From: Cupriavidus numazuensis
GTDB lineage: Bacteria > Pseudomonadota > Gammaproteobacteria > Burkholderiales > Burkholderiaceae
Reading direction: 5' to 3'
Assembly: GCF_905397435.1 (NCBI RefSeq)
Contig: NZ_CAJPVI010000036.1
Coordinates: forward strand, 1 to 64,000
DNA: 64,000 nt
Each line of letters opens with the position of its first letter. Position 1 is the first letter of the stretch. The notes beneath the pieces are model-generated. The model was not told where the DNA came from. It did no database searches and worked only from the letters and a program-made list of their open reading frames with translations. This document shows positions 8,836-17,432 of the stretch, piece after piece. The position numbers were made by a program, and so were the translations under genes.

Positions 8836-9345
8836 ATGCAAGACTTGGGTATCGCATTCCAGACGGCAAGTGGTGACTCCGGCGGAAATCTCGACGGACC
8901 TCCCCCCGCGCCCCACGACTGGCTGATGAAGCGGAATTGCTCGCTCTCTCCACGCCAGGTCGGCTGGTTTTACCTCTCGATCTTCACTGTCTCGCTTGCT
9001 ATCGCGTTGTTTTTCGCGGTGCAAGGGTCCTGGCTCGTGCTGCCATTTGCCGGCCTGGACCTGCTCGGACTGGGGATTGCTCTGCTTGTGTATGCACGTC
9101 ATGCGACGGACTATGAGCGTGTCAGCATCAACGATGGCGTGCTGGTCGTGGAGACAGCCAGTGCGCAGCGGTTGACGCGCCATGAATTCAACCCGCAGTG
9201 GGTGCGGGTCGAACTGGGGGAATCGTCCCGCGCGCTGGTGACCTTGCGCTCGGGCAAGCGCGTTGTGCAGGTGGGGTGCTATCTGGACCCGCACAAGCGG
9301 CGCAAGTTCGCCCAGGAGCTCGCAGCGGCCCTGCGCCGCCTCTGA
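8836..9345 (+). CDS. DUF2244 integral membrane protein
   Basis: A 169-residue protein with two transmembrane helices at about residues 48-68 and 70-90, followed by a soluble beta-rich domain. The start of the conserved region is MKRNCSLSPRQVGWFYL. DUF2244 genes commonly stand just upstream of coxB in Burkholderiales and alpha-proteobacteria, so a link to oxidase assembly or expression is inferred from position only; the function is unknown. ATG 8836 is the most downstream start that keeps a reasonable N-terminus, but the ATG 31 codons further in is possible. Confidence 0.75.
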   Translation: MQDLGIAFQTASGDSGGNLDGPPPAPHDWLMKRNCSLSPRQVGWFYLSIFTVSLAIALFFAVQGSWLVLPFAGLDLLGLGIALLVYARHATDYERVSINDGVLVVETASAQRLTRHEFNPQWVRVELGESSRALVTLRSGKRVVQVGCYLDPHKRRKFAQELAAALRRL

Positions 9346-9403
9346 GAGGTGGCGGGGGCGGAGGCGGGGACAGATTTGGATCTGTAAATTGGGTAGATAA
9401 CAA

Positions 9404-10669
9404 ATGAAAATGTGGAAGAAGGCATCCGCAGTTTGTCTGGCGAGCGCATCCCTGCTTGCCAGCCAGGCGGCCCTGGCGGTCAGTGACATGCCCGGCGGTC
9501 CCGCCGTGCGTCAGCTGAACCTGACCGAGCCGGTCACCAAGATCGCCGAGCAGATTCACTGGCTGAACTGGATGATGCTGATCATGTGCACCGTGATCTT
9601 CGTCGCGGTGTTCGGCGTGATGTTCTATTCCGTGTTCACGCACCGCAAGTCCAAGGGTGCCAAGCCCGCCTCCTTCCACGAAAGCATCACGGTCGAAATG
9701 ATCTGGACCATCGTCCCGTTCCTGATCGTGATCGCCATGGCGCTGCCCGCCACCAAGACCGTGGTGGCCATGAAGGACACCACCAACTCCGACGTCACCA
9801 TCAAGGCCACCGGCTACCAGTGGAAGTGGGGCTACGACTACCTGAAGGGCGAGGGCGAAGGGATCTCCTTCGTGTCCACGCTGACCACGCCGCGCGAGCA
9901 GATCAACAACGAAGCGCCGAAGTCGAACACCTACCTGATGGAAGTCGACAACGAGCTCGTGGTGCCGGTCAACAAGAAGGTGCGCATCGTCACGACCGCC
10001 AATGACGTGATCCACGCGTGGATGATCCCGGCCTTCGGCGTCAAGCAGGATGCGATCCCCGGCTTCGTGCGCGACACGTGGTTCAAGGCCGAGAAGGTCG
10101 GCGTGTACCGCGGCCAGTGCGCCGAGCTCTGCGGCAAGGAACACGCGTTCATGCCGATCGTCGTGCGCGTGGTGTCCGACGCTGACTACACCAAGTGGGT
10201 CGACGGCAAGAAGAAGGAAATGGCCGCCAAGGCCGATGATCCGAACAAGACCTGGACGCTCGACGAAATGAAGGTGCGCGGCGAGAAGGTCTACGCCGCC
10301 AACTGCGCGGTCTGCCACCAGCCGAACGGCAAGGGCGGCGGCGCGTTCCCGGCGCTGGACGGCTCGAAGATCGTGAATGGCCCGAAGGCCGGCCAGATGC
10401 ACATCATGCTGGAAGGCAAGAACGCCATGCCGTCGTGGAAGCAGCTGTCCGATACGGAGCTGGCTGCAGCGATGACCTATGTGCGCAACAGCTGGAGCAA
10501 CAAGACCGGCGAAGTGATCCAGCCCAGCGATTTCGTGAATGCCCGCGCCGGCAAGTTCCCCGAGGGCGGCGGCGCTGCAGGCGGCGACGCACCGAAGGCG
10601 GACGCGAAGCCCGCCAAAGACCAGGGCAGCAAGCAGGCCAGCATCGCGGGCGACCGCACCGCAGGCTGA
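9404..10669 (+). CDS. coxB: Cytochrome c oxidase subunit II with fused cytochrome c domain
   Basis: The electron-entry subunit of the terminal oxidase. It has a signal peptide (to about residue 25), two transmembrane helices (about 55-79 and 97-116) and a periplasmic cupredoxin. The binuclear CuA ligands are visible: His204, Cys239, Glu241, Cys243, His247 and Met250. A C-terminal class I cytochrome c domain carries the heme motif CAVCH at 301-305, so this is a caa3-type subunit II. A Lys/Ala/Gly-rich tail of about 35 residues ends the protein. It is followed after 38 bases by ctaD. Confidence 0.97.
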   Translation: MKMWKKASAVCLASASLLASQAALAVSDMPGGPAVRQLNLTEPVTKIAEQIHWLNWMMLIMCTVIFVAVFGVMFYSVFTHRKSKGAKPASFHESITVEMIWTIVPFLIVIAMALPATKTVVAMKDTTNSDVTIKATGYQWKWGYDYLKGEGEGISFVSTLTTPREQINNEAPKSNTYLMEVDNELVVPVNKKVRIVTTANDVIHAWMIPAFGVKQDAIPGFVRDTWFKAEKVGVYRGQCAELCGKEHAFMPIVVRVVSDADYTKWVDGKKKEMAAKADDPNKTWTLDEMKVRGEKVYAANCAVCHQPNGKGGGAFPALDGSKIVNGPKAGQMHIMLEGKNAMPSWKQLSDTELAAAMTYVRNSWSNKTGEVIQPSDFVNARAGKFPEGGGAAGGDAPKADAKPAKDQGSKQASIAGDRTAG

Positions 10670-10707
10670 CCGGCTGAAGACAGGACAGGATTAGAGGAGC
10701 ATTTGCG

Positions 10708-12327
10708 ATGAGTACTGCTACCCCCGACGCAATCGGCCATCCGCACGATCACGCGCACGGTCACGGTCACGACGACCACGCGCATGATCACCCGCATGGC
10801 TGGCGCCGCTGGTTGTTCGCCACCAACCACAAGGACATCGGCACGCTGTACCTGCTGTTCGCGTTCATCATGCTGTTGTCGGGCGGCTTGCTGGCACTGC
10901 TGATCCGCCTGGAGCTGTTCGAGCCGGGCCTGCAGTTCTTCCGCCCCGAGCTGTTCAACCAGTTCACCACCATGCATGGCCTGATCATGGTGTTCGGTGC
11001 GATCATGCCGGCCTTCGTGGGCTTCGCGAACTGGATGATCCCGCTGCAGATCGGCGCGTCCGACATGGCGTTCGCGCGCATGAACAACTTCAGCTTCTGG
11101 CTGATGCCGCCGGCTGCGCTGCTGCTGGCCGGCTCGTTCTTCGCCCCGGGCGGTGCCACCGCCGCCGGCTGGACGCTGTACGCGCCGCTGTCGGTGCAGA
11201 TGGGCCCGGGCATGGACATGGCCATCTTCGCCATGCACATCATGGGCGCGTCGTCGATCATGGGCTCGATCAACATCATCGTGACCATCCTCAACATGCG
11301 CGCGCCTGGCATGACGCTGATGCGGATGCCGATGTTCTGCTGGACGTGGCTGATCACCGCGTACCTGCTGATCGCCGTGATGCCCGTGCTGGCCGGTGCC
11401 ATCACCATGGTGCTGACCGACCGCCACTTCGGCACGAGCTTCTTCTCGGCCGCTGGTGGTGGTGACCCGGTGATGTACCAGCACATCTTCTGGTTCTTCG
11501 GCCACCCCGAGGTGTACATCATGATCCTGCCGGCCTTCGGGATCATCTCGCACGTGGTGCCGGCGTTCGCGCGCAAGCGCCTGTTCGGCTACAGCTCGAT
11601 GGTGTACGCGACCGCTTCGATCGCCATCCTGTCGTTCATCGTGTGGGCGCACCACATGTTCACGACCGGCATGCCGGTGACGGGCCAGCTGTTCTTCATG
11701 TACGCGACGATGCTGATCGCGGTGCCGACGGCTGTGAAGATCTTCAACTGGATCGCGACGATGTGGCGCGGCTCGATGACCTTCGAGACCCCGATGCTGT
11801 TCTCGATCGGCTTCATCTTCGTGTTCACCATCGGCGGCTTTACCGGCCTGATGCCGGCGGTGGCCCCGATCGACATCCAGCTGCAGGACACCTACTTCAT
11901 CGTGGCGCACTTCCACTATGTGCTGGTGGCCGGCTCGCTGTTCGCGCTGTTCGCGGGCTTCTACTACTGGGGTCCGAAGTGGAGCGGTTTCATGTACAAC
12001 GAAACCCGCGGCCAGATCCACTTCTGGGGCTCGATCATCTTCTTCAACGTCACCTTCTTCCCGATGCACTTCCTGGGTCTGGCCGGCATGCCGCGTCGCT
12101 ATGCCGACTATCCGACCCAGTTCGCGGACTTCAACGCGATCGCGTCGATCGGGGCACTGGGCTTCGGCCTGATGCAGGTGTATTTCTTCTTCTTCGTGGT
12201 GCTGCCGTCCTACCGTGGCGGCGAGAAGGCCGCGGACAAGCCCTGGGATGGTGCCGAGGGCCTGGAGTGGACCGTGCCGTCGCCGGCGCCGTTCCACACC
12301 TTTGAAGTGCCGCCGCAAGTTCGCTAA
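10708..12327 (+). CDS. ctaD: Cytochrome c oxidase subunit I
   Basis: The catalytic subunit, holding heme a and the heme a3-CuB centre, with twelve transmembrane helices in 539 residues. The conserved TMHGLIMVFGAIMP segment (heme a ligand His), WFFGHPEVYIMILPAFG (CuB His and the cross-linked Tyr), WAHHMFTTG (two CuB His) and AHFHYVLVAG (heme a3 and heme a His) are all present. The N-terminus before WRRWLFATNHKD is strikingly His-rich, with ten His in residues 11-30. A good GAGGAG ribosome-binding site precedes the ATG. Confidence 0.98.
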   Translation: MSTATPDAIGHPHDHAHGHGHDDHAHDHPHGWRRWLFATNHKDIGTLYLLFAFIMLLSGGLLALLIRLELFEPGLQFFRPELFNQFTTMHGLIMVFGAIMPAFVGFANWMIPLQIGASDMAFARMNNFSFWLMPPAALLLAGSFFAPGGATAAGWTLYAPLSVQMGPGMDMAIFAMHIMGASSIMGSINIIVTILNMRAPGMTLMRMPMFCWTWLITAYLLIAVMPVLAGAITMVLTDRHFGTSFFSAAGGGDPVMYQHIFWFFGHPEVYIMILPAFGIISHVVPAFARKRLFGYSSMVYATASIAILSFIVWAHHMFTTGMPVTGQLFFMYATMLIAVPTAVKIFNWIATMWRGSMTFETPMLFSIGFIFVFTIGGFTGLMPAVAPIDIQLQDTYFIVAHFHYVLVAGSLFALFAGFYYWGPKWSGFMYNETRGQIHFWGSIIFFNVTFFPMHFLGLAGMPRRYADYPTQFADFNAIASIGALGFGLMQVYFFFFVVLPSYRGGEKAADKPWDGAEGLEWTVPSPAPFHTFEVPPQVR

Positions 12328-12389
12328 GCACTGAACGCAATCAGGCACGGAGGGCGCCAGCCGCCTTCCGTGCCGGCAGGTAACACAAG

Positions 12390-12521
12390 ATGCAGGCTCC
12401 ACAAAAAAATCCATCGCAAGCAGACCAGAAAGCCGCCAACCGGCGACTGGGACTGATCCTGTTGTCGATCGTGGTGGTTTTCTTTCTGGGGTTCTTCGCC
12501 AAGATGGTTTTCCTTGGCTGA
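12390..12521 (+). CDS. Cytochrome oxidase small assembly protein (43 residues)
   Basis: A short single-helix membrane protein starting MQAPQKNPSQADQKAANRR, with a hydrophobic helix from about residue 20 to 38. A 43-44-residue protein of this kind is regularly found between ctaD and ctaG in Burkholderiales and is annotated as a small assembly protein. It sits between the two genes here with gaps of 62 and 17 bases. The function is assumed from position and family name; nothing catalytic is visible. Confidence 0.8.
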   Translation: MQAPQKNPSQADQKAANRRLGLILLSIVVVFFLGFFAKMVFLG

Positions 12522-12538
12522 AGCTGCGGGGTAGCGGG

Positions 12539-13153
12539 ATGAGCGTCGATCAGCAGGGGCAGAATCAGAATCACGAAGCCGACAAGCGGTTCAACCGCGG
12601 CATGATGCTGCGGCTGGTCGTGATCGTCGGCGTGATGTTCGGGTTCGGCTACGCGCTGGTGCCGCTGTACAAGAAGATCTGCGATCTCACCGGGCTGAAC
12701 GTGGTGACCACGCGCGAGCTGTACGGCGGCTCGCTCAAGAATACGCAGGTCGACACGAGCCGCACCGTCACGGTGGAGTTCGATTCGAACGCGCGCGGCC
12801 CGTTCGCGTTCCGTCCGGTGAAGAACAGCATGGAAGTGCATCCCGGCGAGATGGCGACGATCGTCTACGAAGTGGCCAACGGGCAGCCGCGCGACATTTC
12901 CGCGCAGGCGATCCCAAGCTACGCGCCCAAGCAGGCGACCGAGTACTTCAAGAAGCTCGAGTGCTTCTGCTTCAAGCAGCAGACGCTCAAGGCCAAGGAA
13001 GCGCGCGAGATGCCGGTGGTGTTCGTGATCGATCCGAAGCTGCCGAAGGATGTGAAGAACATCACGCTGTCGTACACCTTCTTCGAAGTGGGTGCGCCGG
13101 TGGCGCAGGCACCGCAGGGCGAGCTGGACAGCCGGCCCGGCAACGGTGGTTGA
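12539..13153 (+). CDS. ctaG: Cytochrome c oxidase assembly protein CtaG (Cox11)
   Basis: A copper chaperone that loads CuB of subunit I. The 204-residue product has a single N-terminal transmembrane helix (about residues 22-42) and a periplasmic immunoglobulin-like domain. The copper-binding CFCF motif lies in KLECFCFKQQTL near residue 142, followed by the conserved MPVVFVIDPKLP. It starts 17 bases after the small assembly protein, in the standard Cox11 position. Confidence 0.96.
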   Translation: MSVDQQGQNQNHEADKRFNRGMMLRLVVIVGVMFGFGYALVPLYKKICDLTGLNVVTTRELYGGSLKNTQVDTSRTVTVEFDSNARGPFAFRPVKNSMEVHPGEMATIVYEVANGQPRDISAQAIPSYAPKQATEYFKKLECFCFKQQTLKAKEAREMPVVFVIDPKLPKDVKNITLSYTFFEVGAPVAQAPQGELDSRPGNGG

Positions 13154-13185
13154 GGCAGGTTGAGAGCAGGACAGAGGAGACGGCG

Positions 13186-13410
13186 GTGGATGAACTGAAG
13201 GACGCGGTCAAACGCAAGATGTCTTTCGGGCAGACCATGCGTGCGGTGCTGTGGTCGTTCATCGGCCTGCGCAAGGGCGCGGCACACGAGAGCGACATGG
13301 CGAAGCTGAACCCCGTGCATGTGGTCATTGCCGGGGTGATCGCGGCGGCGGTATTCATCGCGATCCTCATTACGATCGTACGCGTCGTGGTCAGTTCGGC
13401 CGCGGCGTAG
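13186..13410 (+). CDS. DUF2970 small membrane protein
   Basis: A 74-residue protein beginning (GTG) DELKDAVKRKMSFGQTM, with the conserved VLWSFIGLRKG segment and a C-terminal transmembrane helix (about residues 46-70). It is a DUF2970 protein, a family found almost only beside cox genes in beta-proteobacteria, with no known function. GTG 13186 is chosen because a strong AGAGGAGA ribosome-binding site sits seven bases upstream and the conserved region starts there. Confidence 0.8.
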   Translation: MDELKDAVKRKMSFGQTMRAVLWSFIGLRKGAAHESDMAKLNPVHVVIAGVIAAAVFIAILITIVRVVVSSAAA

Positions 13411-13522
13411 CAGGGCAGGAAGTAGGGTAGACAGAAAAGCAGTGCCAGCGGCGGCCTGGGAGGCAAGGCCGCCGGATGTGCCGATAACGATTGAACCAAG
13501 ACTCTGAGCTGGAGATAAAAGA

Positions 13523-14383
13523 ATGAGTGCGAATCGCGCAAACGCTCCGTACTACTTCGTACCGGGACCGTCGCGCCACCCGATCACGGCAAGCTTCGGC
13601 CTGCTGATGACCGGCGCCGGCGCAGCCGGCTGGGTGAACGGCGTGCACTGGGCGCCGTACCTGTGCGGCTTCGGCCTGCTGTGGTTCCTGTTCGTGCTCA
13701 AGAGCTGGTTCAGCGATGCCATCGGCGAATCCGAAGGGGGCATGTACGGCAAGAACATCGACCTGTCGTTCCGCTGGTCGATGGGCTGGTTCATCTTCTC
13801 CGAAGTGATGTTCTTCGCCGCGTTCTTCGGCGCGCTGTTCTATGCCCGCACCATCGCCATGCCGTGGCTGGGCGACCTCGACAACAAGATCCTGTGGCCC
13901 GACTTTGCCGCCGTATGGCCCAATACCGGCCCGGCCGGCGTGGTCGAGAACTTCCAGACCATGGGCCCGTGGCCGATTCCGACCATCAACACGGCACTGC
14001 TGCTGATGTCGGGCGTGACGCTGACCTGGGCGCACCACGCGCTGCTGGCCGGCAAGCGCAGCCAGCTGATCCAGGGGCTGGTGCTGACCGTCCTGCTGGG
14101 CGCGATCTTCATGTGCTTCCAGGCTTATGAGTACATGCACGCCTACTCGGAACTGAACCTGAAGCTCACCTCGGGCGTCTACGGTTCCACGTTCTTCCTG
14201 CTGACCGGCTTCCACGGCTTCCACGTGACCATGGGCGCGATCATGCTGACCGTGGTGCTGATCCGCGTGCTCAAGGGCCATTTCACGCCCGAGCATCACT
14301 TCGCGTTCGAAGGCGCCGCCTGGTACTGGCACTTCGTTGACGTGGTGTGGCTGTTCCTCTACATCGTGGTGTACTGGCTGTAA
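13523..14383 (+). CDS. coxC: Cytochrome c oxidase subunit III
   Basis: The non-redox subunit III of the aa3/caa3 oxidase, 286 residues with seven predicted transmembrane helices. The sequence HPITASFGLLMTGAG near the start, WFIFSEVMFFAAFFGALFYAR (with the conserved Glu), HAYSELNLKLTSGVYGSTFFLLTGFHGFHV and the terminal WYWHFVDVVWLFLYIVVYW are family hallmarks. A ribosome-binding site (GGAGAT) precedes ATG 13523. The operon ends here at a terminator (14446). Confidence 0.97.
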   Translation: MSANRANAPYYFVPGPSRHPITASFGLLMTGAGAAGWVNGVHWAPYLCGFGLLWFLFVLKSWFSDAIGESEGGMYGKNIDLSFRWSMGWFIFSEVMFFAAFFGALFYARTIAMPWLGDLDNKILWPDFAAVWPNTGPAGVVENFQTMGPWPIPTINTALLLMSGVTLTWAHHALLAGKRSQLIQGLVLTVLLGAIFMCFQAYEYMHAYSELNLKLTSGVYGSTFFLLTGFHGFHVTMGAIMLTVVLIRVLKGHFTPEHHFAFEGAAWYWHFVDVVWLFLYIVVYWL

Positions 14384-14445
14384 GCAGCAACTTGTCGTAC
14401 CCGGTGGAAGGCCTCAGCGCCTTTCGCCGTGGAACCACAAAACAG

Positions 14446-14487
14446 AAGCGCCGCAGGAGGGGAACCAGCCTGCGGCGCTTGTTTTTT
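14446..14487 (+). terminator. Intrinsic terminator after coxC
   Basis: Twelve-base arms AAGCGCCGCAGG and CCTGCGGCGCTT enclose an 11-base loop and are followed by GTTTTTT. It is a strong intrinsic terminator that separates coxC from the downstream assembly genes. Confidence 0.88.
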
Positions 14488-14501
14488 GGGGTTTCCGGAG
14501 C

Positions 14502-14711
14502 CTACGGATTCATGCGGATGCCGGTGCTGTGGATCCAGCCCATCCAGTGCGAGAACAGGATGAACAGGAACAGCGCCACTGAGAAGCCGACGCGGAACAT
14601 CAGCGAACGCATCATGTTCGGCGTCCTGCCGCGGTCGCGCATCATGAAGAACAGGGCCGAGGCCAGGCTGCCGATGATGAGGAGGAAGGCGACGATGATG
14701 ACAAAGCGCAT
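14502..14711 (-). CDS. Twin transmembrane protein (DUF2909 type)
   Basis: A 69-residue protein beginning MRFVIIVAFLLIIGSLASALFFM, with two transmembrane helices (about 3-24 and 38-58) joined by a short basic loop (RDRGRTPN), and ending WIHSTGIRMNP. Such twin-TM proteins recur in cox loci of Burkholderiales, always small and of unknown role. It is transcribed against the surrounding cox genes, between the coxC terminator and SURF1. ATG 14711 is chosen since the residues further upstream are not conserved in character. Confidence 0.78.
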   Translation of the reverse strand: MRFVIIVAFLLIIGSLASALFFMMRDRGRTPNMMRSLMFRVGFSVALFLFILFSHWMGWIHSTGIRMNP

Positions 14712-14831
14712 GGTGAGGCAGGCTGGCCGCAATACGTGCACTACGTGCAAGGCGTGCCGCGGGCTCGTGAGCGGAAAGAGTCATTATCGCATCGCCGGCA
14801 TCACCCCGTATGGGCCGGTTGGAGTCGCCCG

Positions 14832-15587
14832 ATGAAGCTCTGGCGTGCCCTGAGCCCCGTGCCGACCGTTGCGGCCGCCGTGGTGATTGCGGTGACCTGC
14901 GCGCTCGGCAACTGGCAGCTCAACCGCGCGCACGAGAAAGTCGCGCGTGCCGAACGGCTGCAGGCGCTCGCCGCACAGGCGCCGGTGACGCTGACTACGG
15001 CGCCCGTACAGGACAATCTCACCGACCGGACCGTGCGCGTGACTGGCCGTTTCGAAGCGGACCGCACCGTCTTGTTGGATAATCGCCCCCACGGCAATGG
15101 CACCGACAGCCGCGCCGGCTTCCTGGTGCTGACGCCGCTGGTGATCCGGGGTGATGGCAGAGCCGCTCGCAGCGTGCTCGTACTGCGAGGCTGGCTGCCG
15201 CGCGATGCCCAGGACCGCACGCGCATCGCGCCGTTTCCGACGCCGGCCGGCGAAGTGACGATCGAAGGCACGGCACTTGCCGCGGTGCCCAAGGTCTATA
15301 GCCTCGGCCAGTCCGCCAGTGCGGAAGCGGGGAAGCAGATTCGCCAGAACGTAGACCTGGCAGCGTACGCGGCCGAACGCGACGTGGCGCTGCAGCCGCT
15401 CGTGATCGAGCAGCGCACCGACACCGGCGATGGCCTCGCGCGCGACTGGGCACCGGCCGACCTGGGTGCCGACCGGCACTATGGCTACGCCTTCCAGTGG
15501 TTCGGCCTTGCCGCGCTTACGCTGGTGCTGGTGATCGTGCTGGGCTGGCGCCGTGCGCGCCGGCTTGCCGGAGCAGGACAACCGTAA
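14832..15587 (+). CDS. SURF1 family oxidase assembly protein
   Basis: A membrane protein that assists heme a insertion into oxidase subunit I. The 251-residue product has the SURF1 architecture: an N-terminal transmembrane helix (about 9-28) ending in LGNWQLNRAHEK, a periplasmic domain with VLLDNRPHGNGTDSRAGF and VLRGWLPRD, and a C-terminal helix (about 218-238) preceded by HYGYAFQWFGLA. ATG 14832 (MKLWRALSP) matches the family start. It begins the second transcription group of the cox locus. Confidence 0.93.
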   Translation: MKLWRALSPVPTVAAAVVIAVTCALGNWQLNRAHEKVARAERLQALAAQAPVTLTTAPVQDNLTDRTVRVTGRFEADRTVLLDNRPHGNGTDSRAGFLVLTPLVIRGDGRAARSVLVLRGWLPRDAQDRTRIAPFPTPAGEVTIEGTALAAVPKVYSLGQSASAEAGKQIRQNVDLAAYAAERDVALQPLVIEQRTDTGDGLARDWAPADLGADRHYGYAFQWFGLAALTLVLVIVLGWRRARRLAGAGQP

Positions 15588-15659
15588 CGGCCAGCCGGCC
15601 ATGAACATCGGCGCACGCCATTGTGCGGGCGCCACGACAAACGAACGACAGACGTACAC

Positions 15660-16316
15660 ATGCCACACCAAGACTCCGCCCCGGCCCCCGCCGGCACGGC
15701 ATCTCCGCCGGACTCGCGCATCGACGCGCGCACGCGCCGCGGCCGCCTTCAGATGCTGCTGCTGTTGCTGGTGTGCGCATCGCCGGTGATCGCGTCCTAC
15801 CTGACCTATTACGTTTTCAAGCCGACGGGCGGCGCCACCAACTACGGCGCGCTGATCGATCCGCAGCGCCCGATGCCTCCTGTGCGCGTCGCCAACGAGC
15901 GCGCTGAGGCGGTTCCGCTCGAAAGCTTCCGCGGCAAGTGGCTGCTGGTGACGGCCGATCCGTCGGCCTGCGACGAAGCCTGCGCGAAGAAGCTGTTCAC
16001 CATCCGCCAGATCCGCGCGGGCCAGGGCCAGGACCGCGAGCGTATCGTGCCGGTCTGGCTGATCACGGACGAGGGCGCGGTCGATGAGCGCCTGAGCGCG
16101 GCCTACAACGAGCCCTATGCCGGCGTGCGTTTCCTGCGCATCCCGCCCGACGTCGCGCGCCAATGGCTGCCGGCGGCCGAGGGCAGCCGCATCGAAGACA
16201 CCATCTTCCTGGTCGATCCGCTCGGCAACCTGATGATGCGTTTCCCGAAAGACCCCGATCCCAAGAAGATGAGCGGCGACCTCAAGAAGCTGCTCCGGGT
16301 TTCCCGGATCGGCTGA
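15660..16316 (+). CDS. Membrane-anchored SCO/thioredoxin-like protein of the cox locus
   Basis: A 218-residue protein with a basic N-terminus, one transmembrane helix (about 31-52) and a periplasmic thioredoxin-like domain. Cys104 and Cys108 form CxxxC (SACDEACAKKL), as in SCO copper chaperones. The later segment where SCO proteins carry the third copper ligand (DH...YLID) reads IEDTIFLVDP, so His appears to be replaced by Glu. It may be a thiol reductase or a degenerate copper chaperone for CuA. It sits 12 bases before ctaA and is usually annotated only as a membrane protein. Confidence 0.8.
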   Translation: MPHQDSAPAPAGTASPPDSRIDARTRRGRLQMLLLLLVCASPVIASYLTYYVFKPTGGATNYGALIDPQRPMPPVRVANERAEAVPLESFRGKWLLVTADPSACDEACAKKLFTIRQIRAGQGQDRERIVPVWLITDEGAVDERLSAAYNEPYAGVRFLRIPPDVARQWLPAAEGSRIEDTIFLVDPLGNLMMRFPKDPDPKKMSGDLKKLLRVSRIG

Positions 16317-16328
16317 GGAACGACGCGC

Positions 16329-17432
16329 ATGCTGCTCCAACTCGCCATCATCGGCGTCCTGATCGCGCTGTTCCCGATCTCGTACGTGCTGGTCCGCGGC
16401 GACCGCAACAAGTACCGCAAGCTGGTCTGGATCACCGCGTTCCTGACGCTGGATCTCATCATGTTCGGCAGCTTCACGCGGCTGACTGATTCGGGCCTCG
16501 GCTGCCCCGACTGGCCGGGCTGCTATGGCCATTCCAACCCACATTCGGCCGTGGAGCCAATCCGCGCGGCCGAAACCGCGTTGCCCAGCGGCCCTGTGAC
16601 GCTCGCCAAGGCCTGGATCGAGATGATCCACCGCTATTTCGCCATGGCCGTGGGCGTGCTGATCATCACGCTGATGGTGCTGGCGTGGGTCAAGCGCAAG
16701 GAGTTGAAGCAATCGCCATGGTTCGCCACCGGCGTGCTGCTGCTCGTGTGCGTGCAGGGCGCGTTCGGCGCATTCACGGTGACGATGAAGCTGCAGCCGA
16801 TCATCGTCGTCACGCACCTGCTGCTCGGCATGAGCCTGCTCGCGGCGCTGATCTGGCTAGGCTCGCGAAATGATCCGCGGCATCTTGTCGCACCCGAGGC
16901 TGGCGCGCTGCGCTGGCCCGCGCGCGTGGCGCTGCTGCTGCTGGTGATCCAGATATTCCTGGGTGGCTGGGTCAGCACCAACTACGCGGTGATGGCCTGC
17001 ACGGACTTCCCGCTGTGCAACGGCCAGGTCGTCCCCGAGATGGACTTCGTGCACGGCTTCACGCTGTGGCGCCAGCTCGGCATGACGGCTGATGGCGACT
17101 ACATCCCGCATGCGGCGCTGGTGGCGATCCACTGGGTGCACCGCTGCTTTGCCGTGGTGGTGCTGGGCTACCTCACGTGGTTCGGCCTGCGTGCGCGCCG
17201 GCTCGAAGGGCTGGGCAGCGCATCACGCTGGCTGCTGGCTGCGCTTGCGCTGCAGCTCGCGACCGGGCTGTCGAACATCGTGCTGGACTGGCCGCTGGTC
17301 GCCGCAGTCGCCCACAACGGCGGCGCGGCGGTGCTCCTGCTGCTGTTGGTGCGTCTCAACTACAATATAGGGCTCGCGACCCGACCCGCCGGCGCTGCCT
17401 CCAGCGTGCCGACTGCCGCTCGCGCCACATGA
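16329..17432 (+). CDS. ctaA: Heme A synthase (COX15/CtaA)
   Basis: An inner-membrane monooxygenase that oxidises the C8 methyl of heme O to give heme A. The 367-residue protein has eight predicted transmembrane helices. The four expected histidines are visible in [37 protein letters not shown] and [12 protein letters not shown]. The signature [24 protein letters not shown] is in the first periplasmic loop, with a second [13 protein letters not shown] segment. Its stop overlaps the ctaB start (ATGA), showing translational coupling. Confidence 0.96.
   Translation: MLLQLAIIGVLIALFPISYVLVRGDRNKYRKLVWITAFLTLDLIMFGSFTRLTDSGLGCPDWPGCYGHSNPHSAVEPIRAAETALPSGPVTLAKAWIEMIHRYFAMAVGVLIITLMVLAWVKRKELKQSPWFATGVLLLVCVQGAFGAFTVTMKLQPIIVVTHLLLGMSLLAALIWLGSRNDPRHLVAPEAGALRWPARVALLLLVIQIFLGGWVSTNYAVMACTDFPLCNGQVVPEMDFVHGFTLWRQLGMTADGDYIPHAALVAIHWVHRCFAVVVLGYLTWFGLRARRLEGLGSASRWLLAALALQLATGLSNIVLDWPLVAAVAHNGGAAVLLLLLVRLNYNIGLATRPAGAASSVPTAARAT

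Noticed and set aside
10477-12414. A 645-codon minus-strand open frame opposite ctaD
   Set aside because: His/Arg/Glu-rich antisense translation of a GC-rich membrane-protein gene.
14784-16817. A 677-codon minus-strand open frame across SURF1, the SCO-like gene and ctaA
   Set aside because: Shadow of three plus-strand genes with clear motifs; no homology signature.
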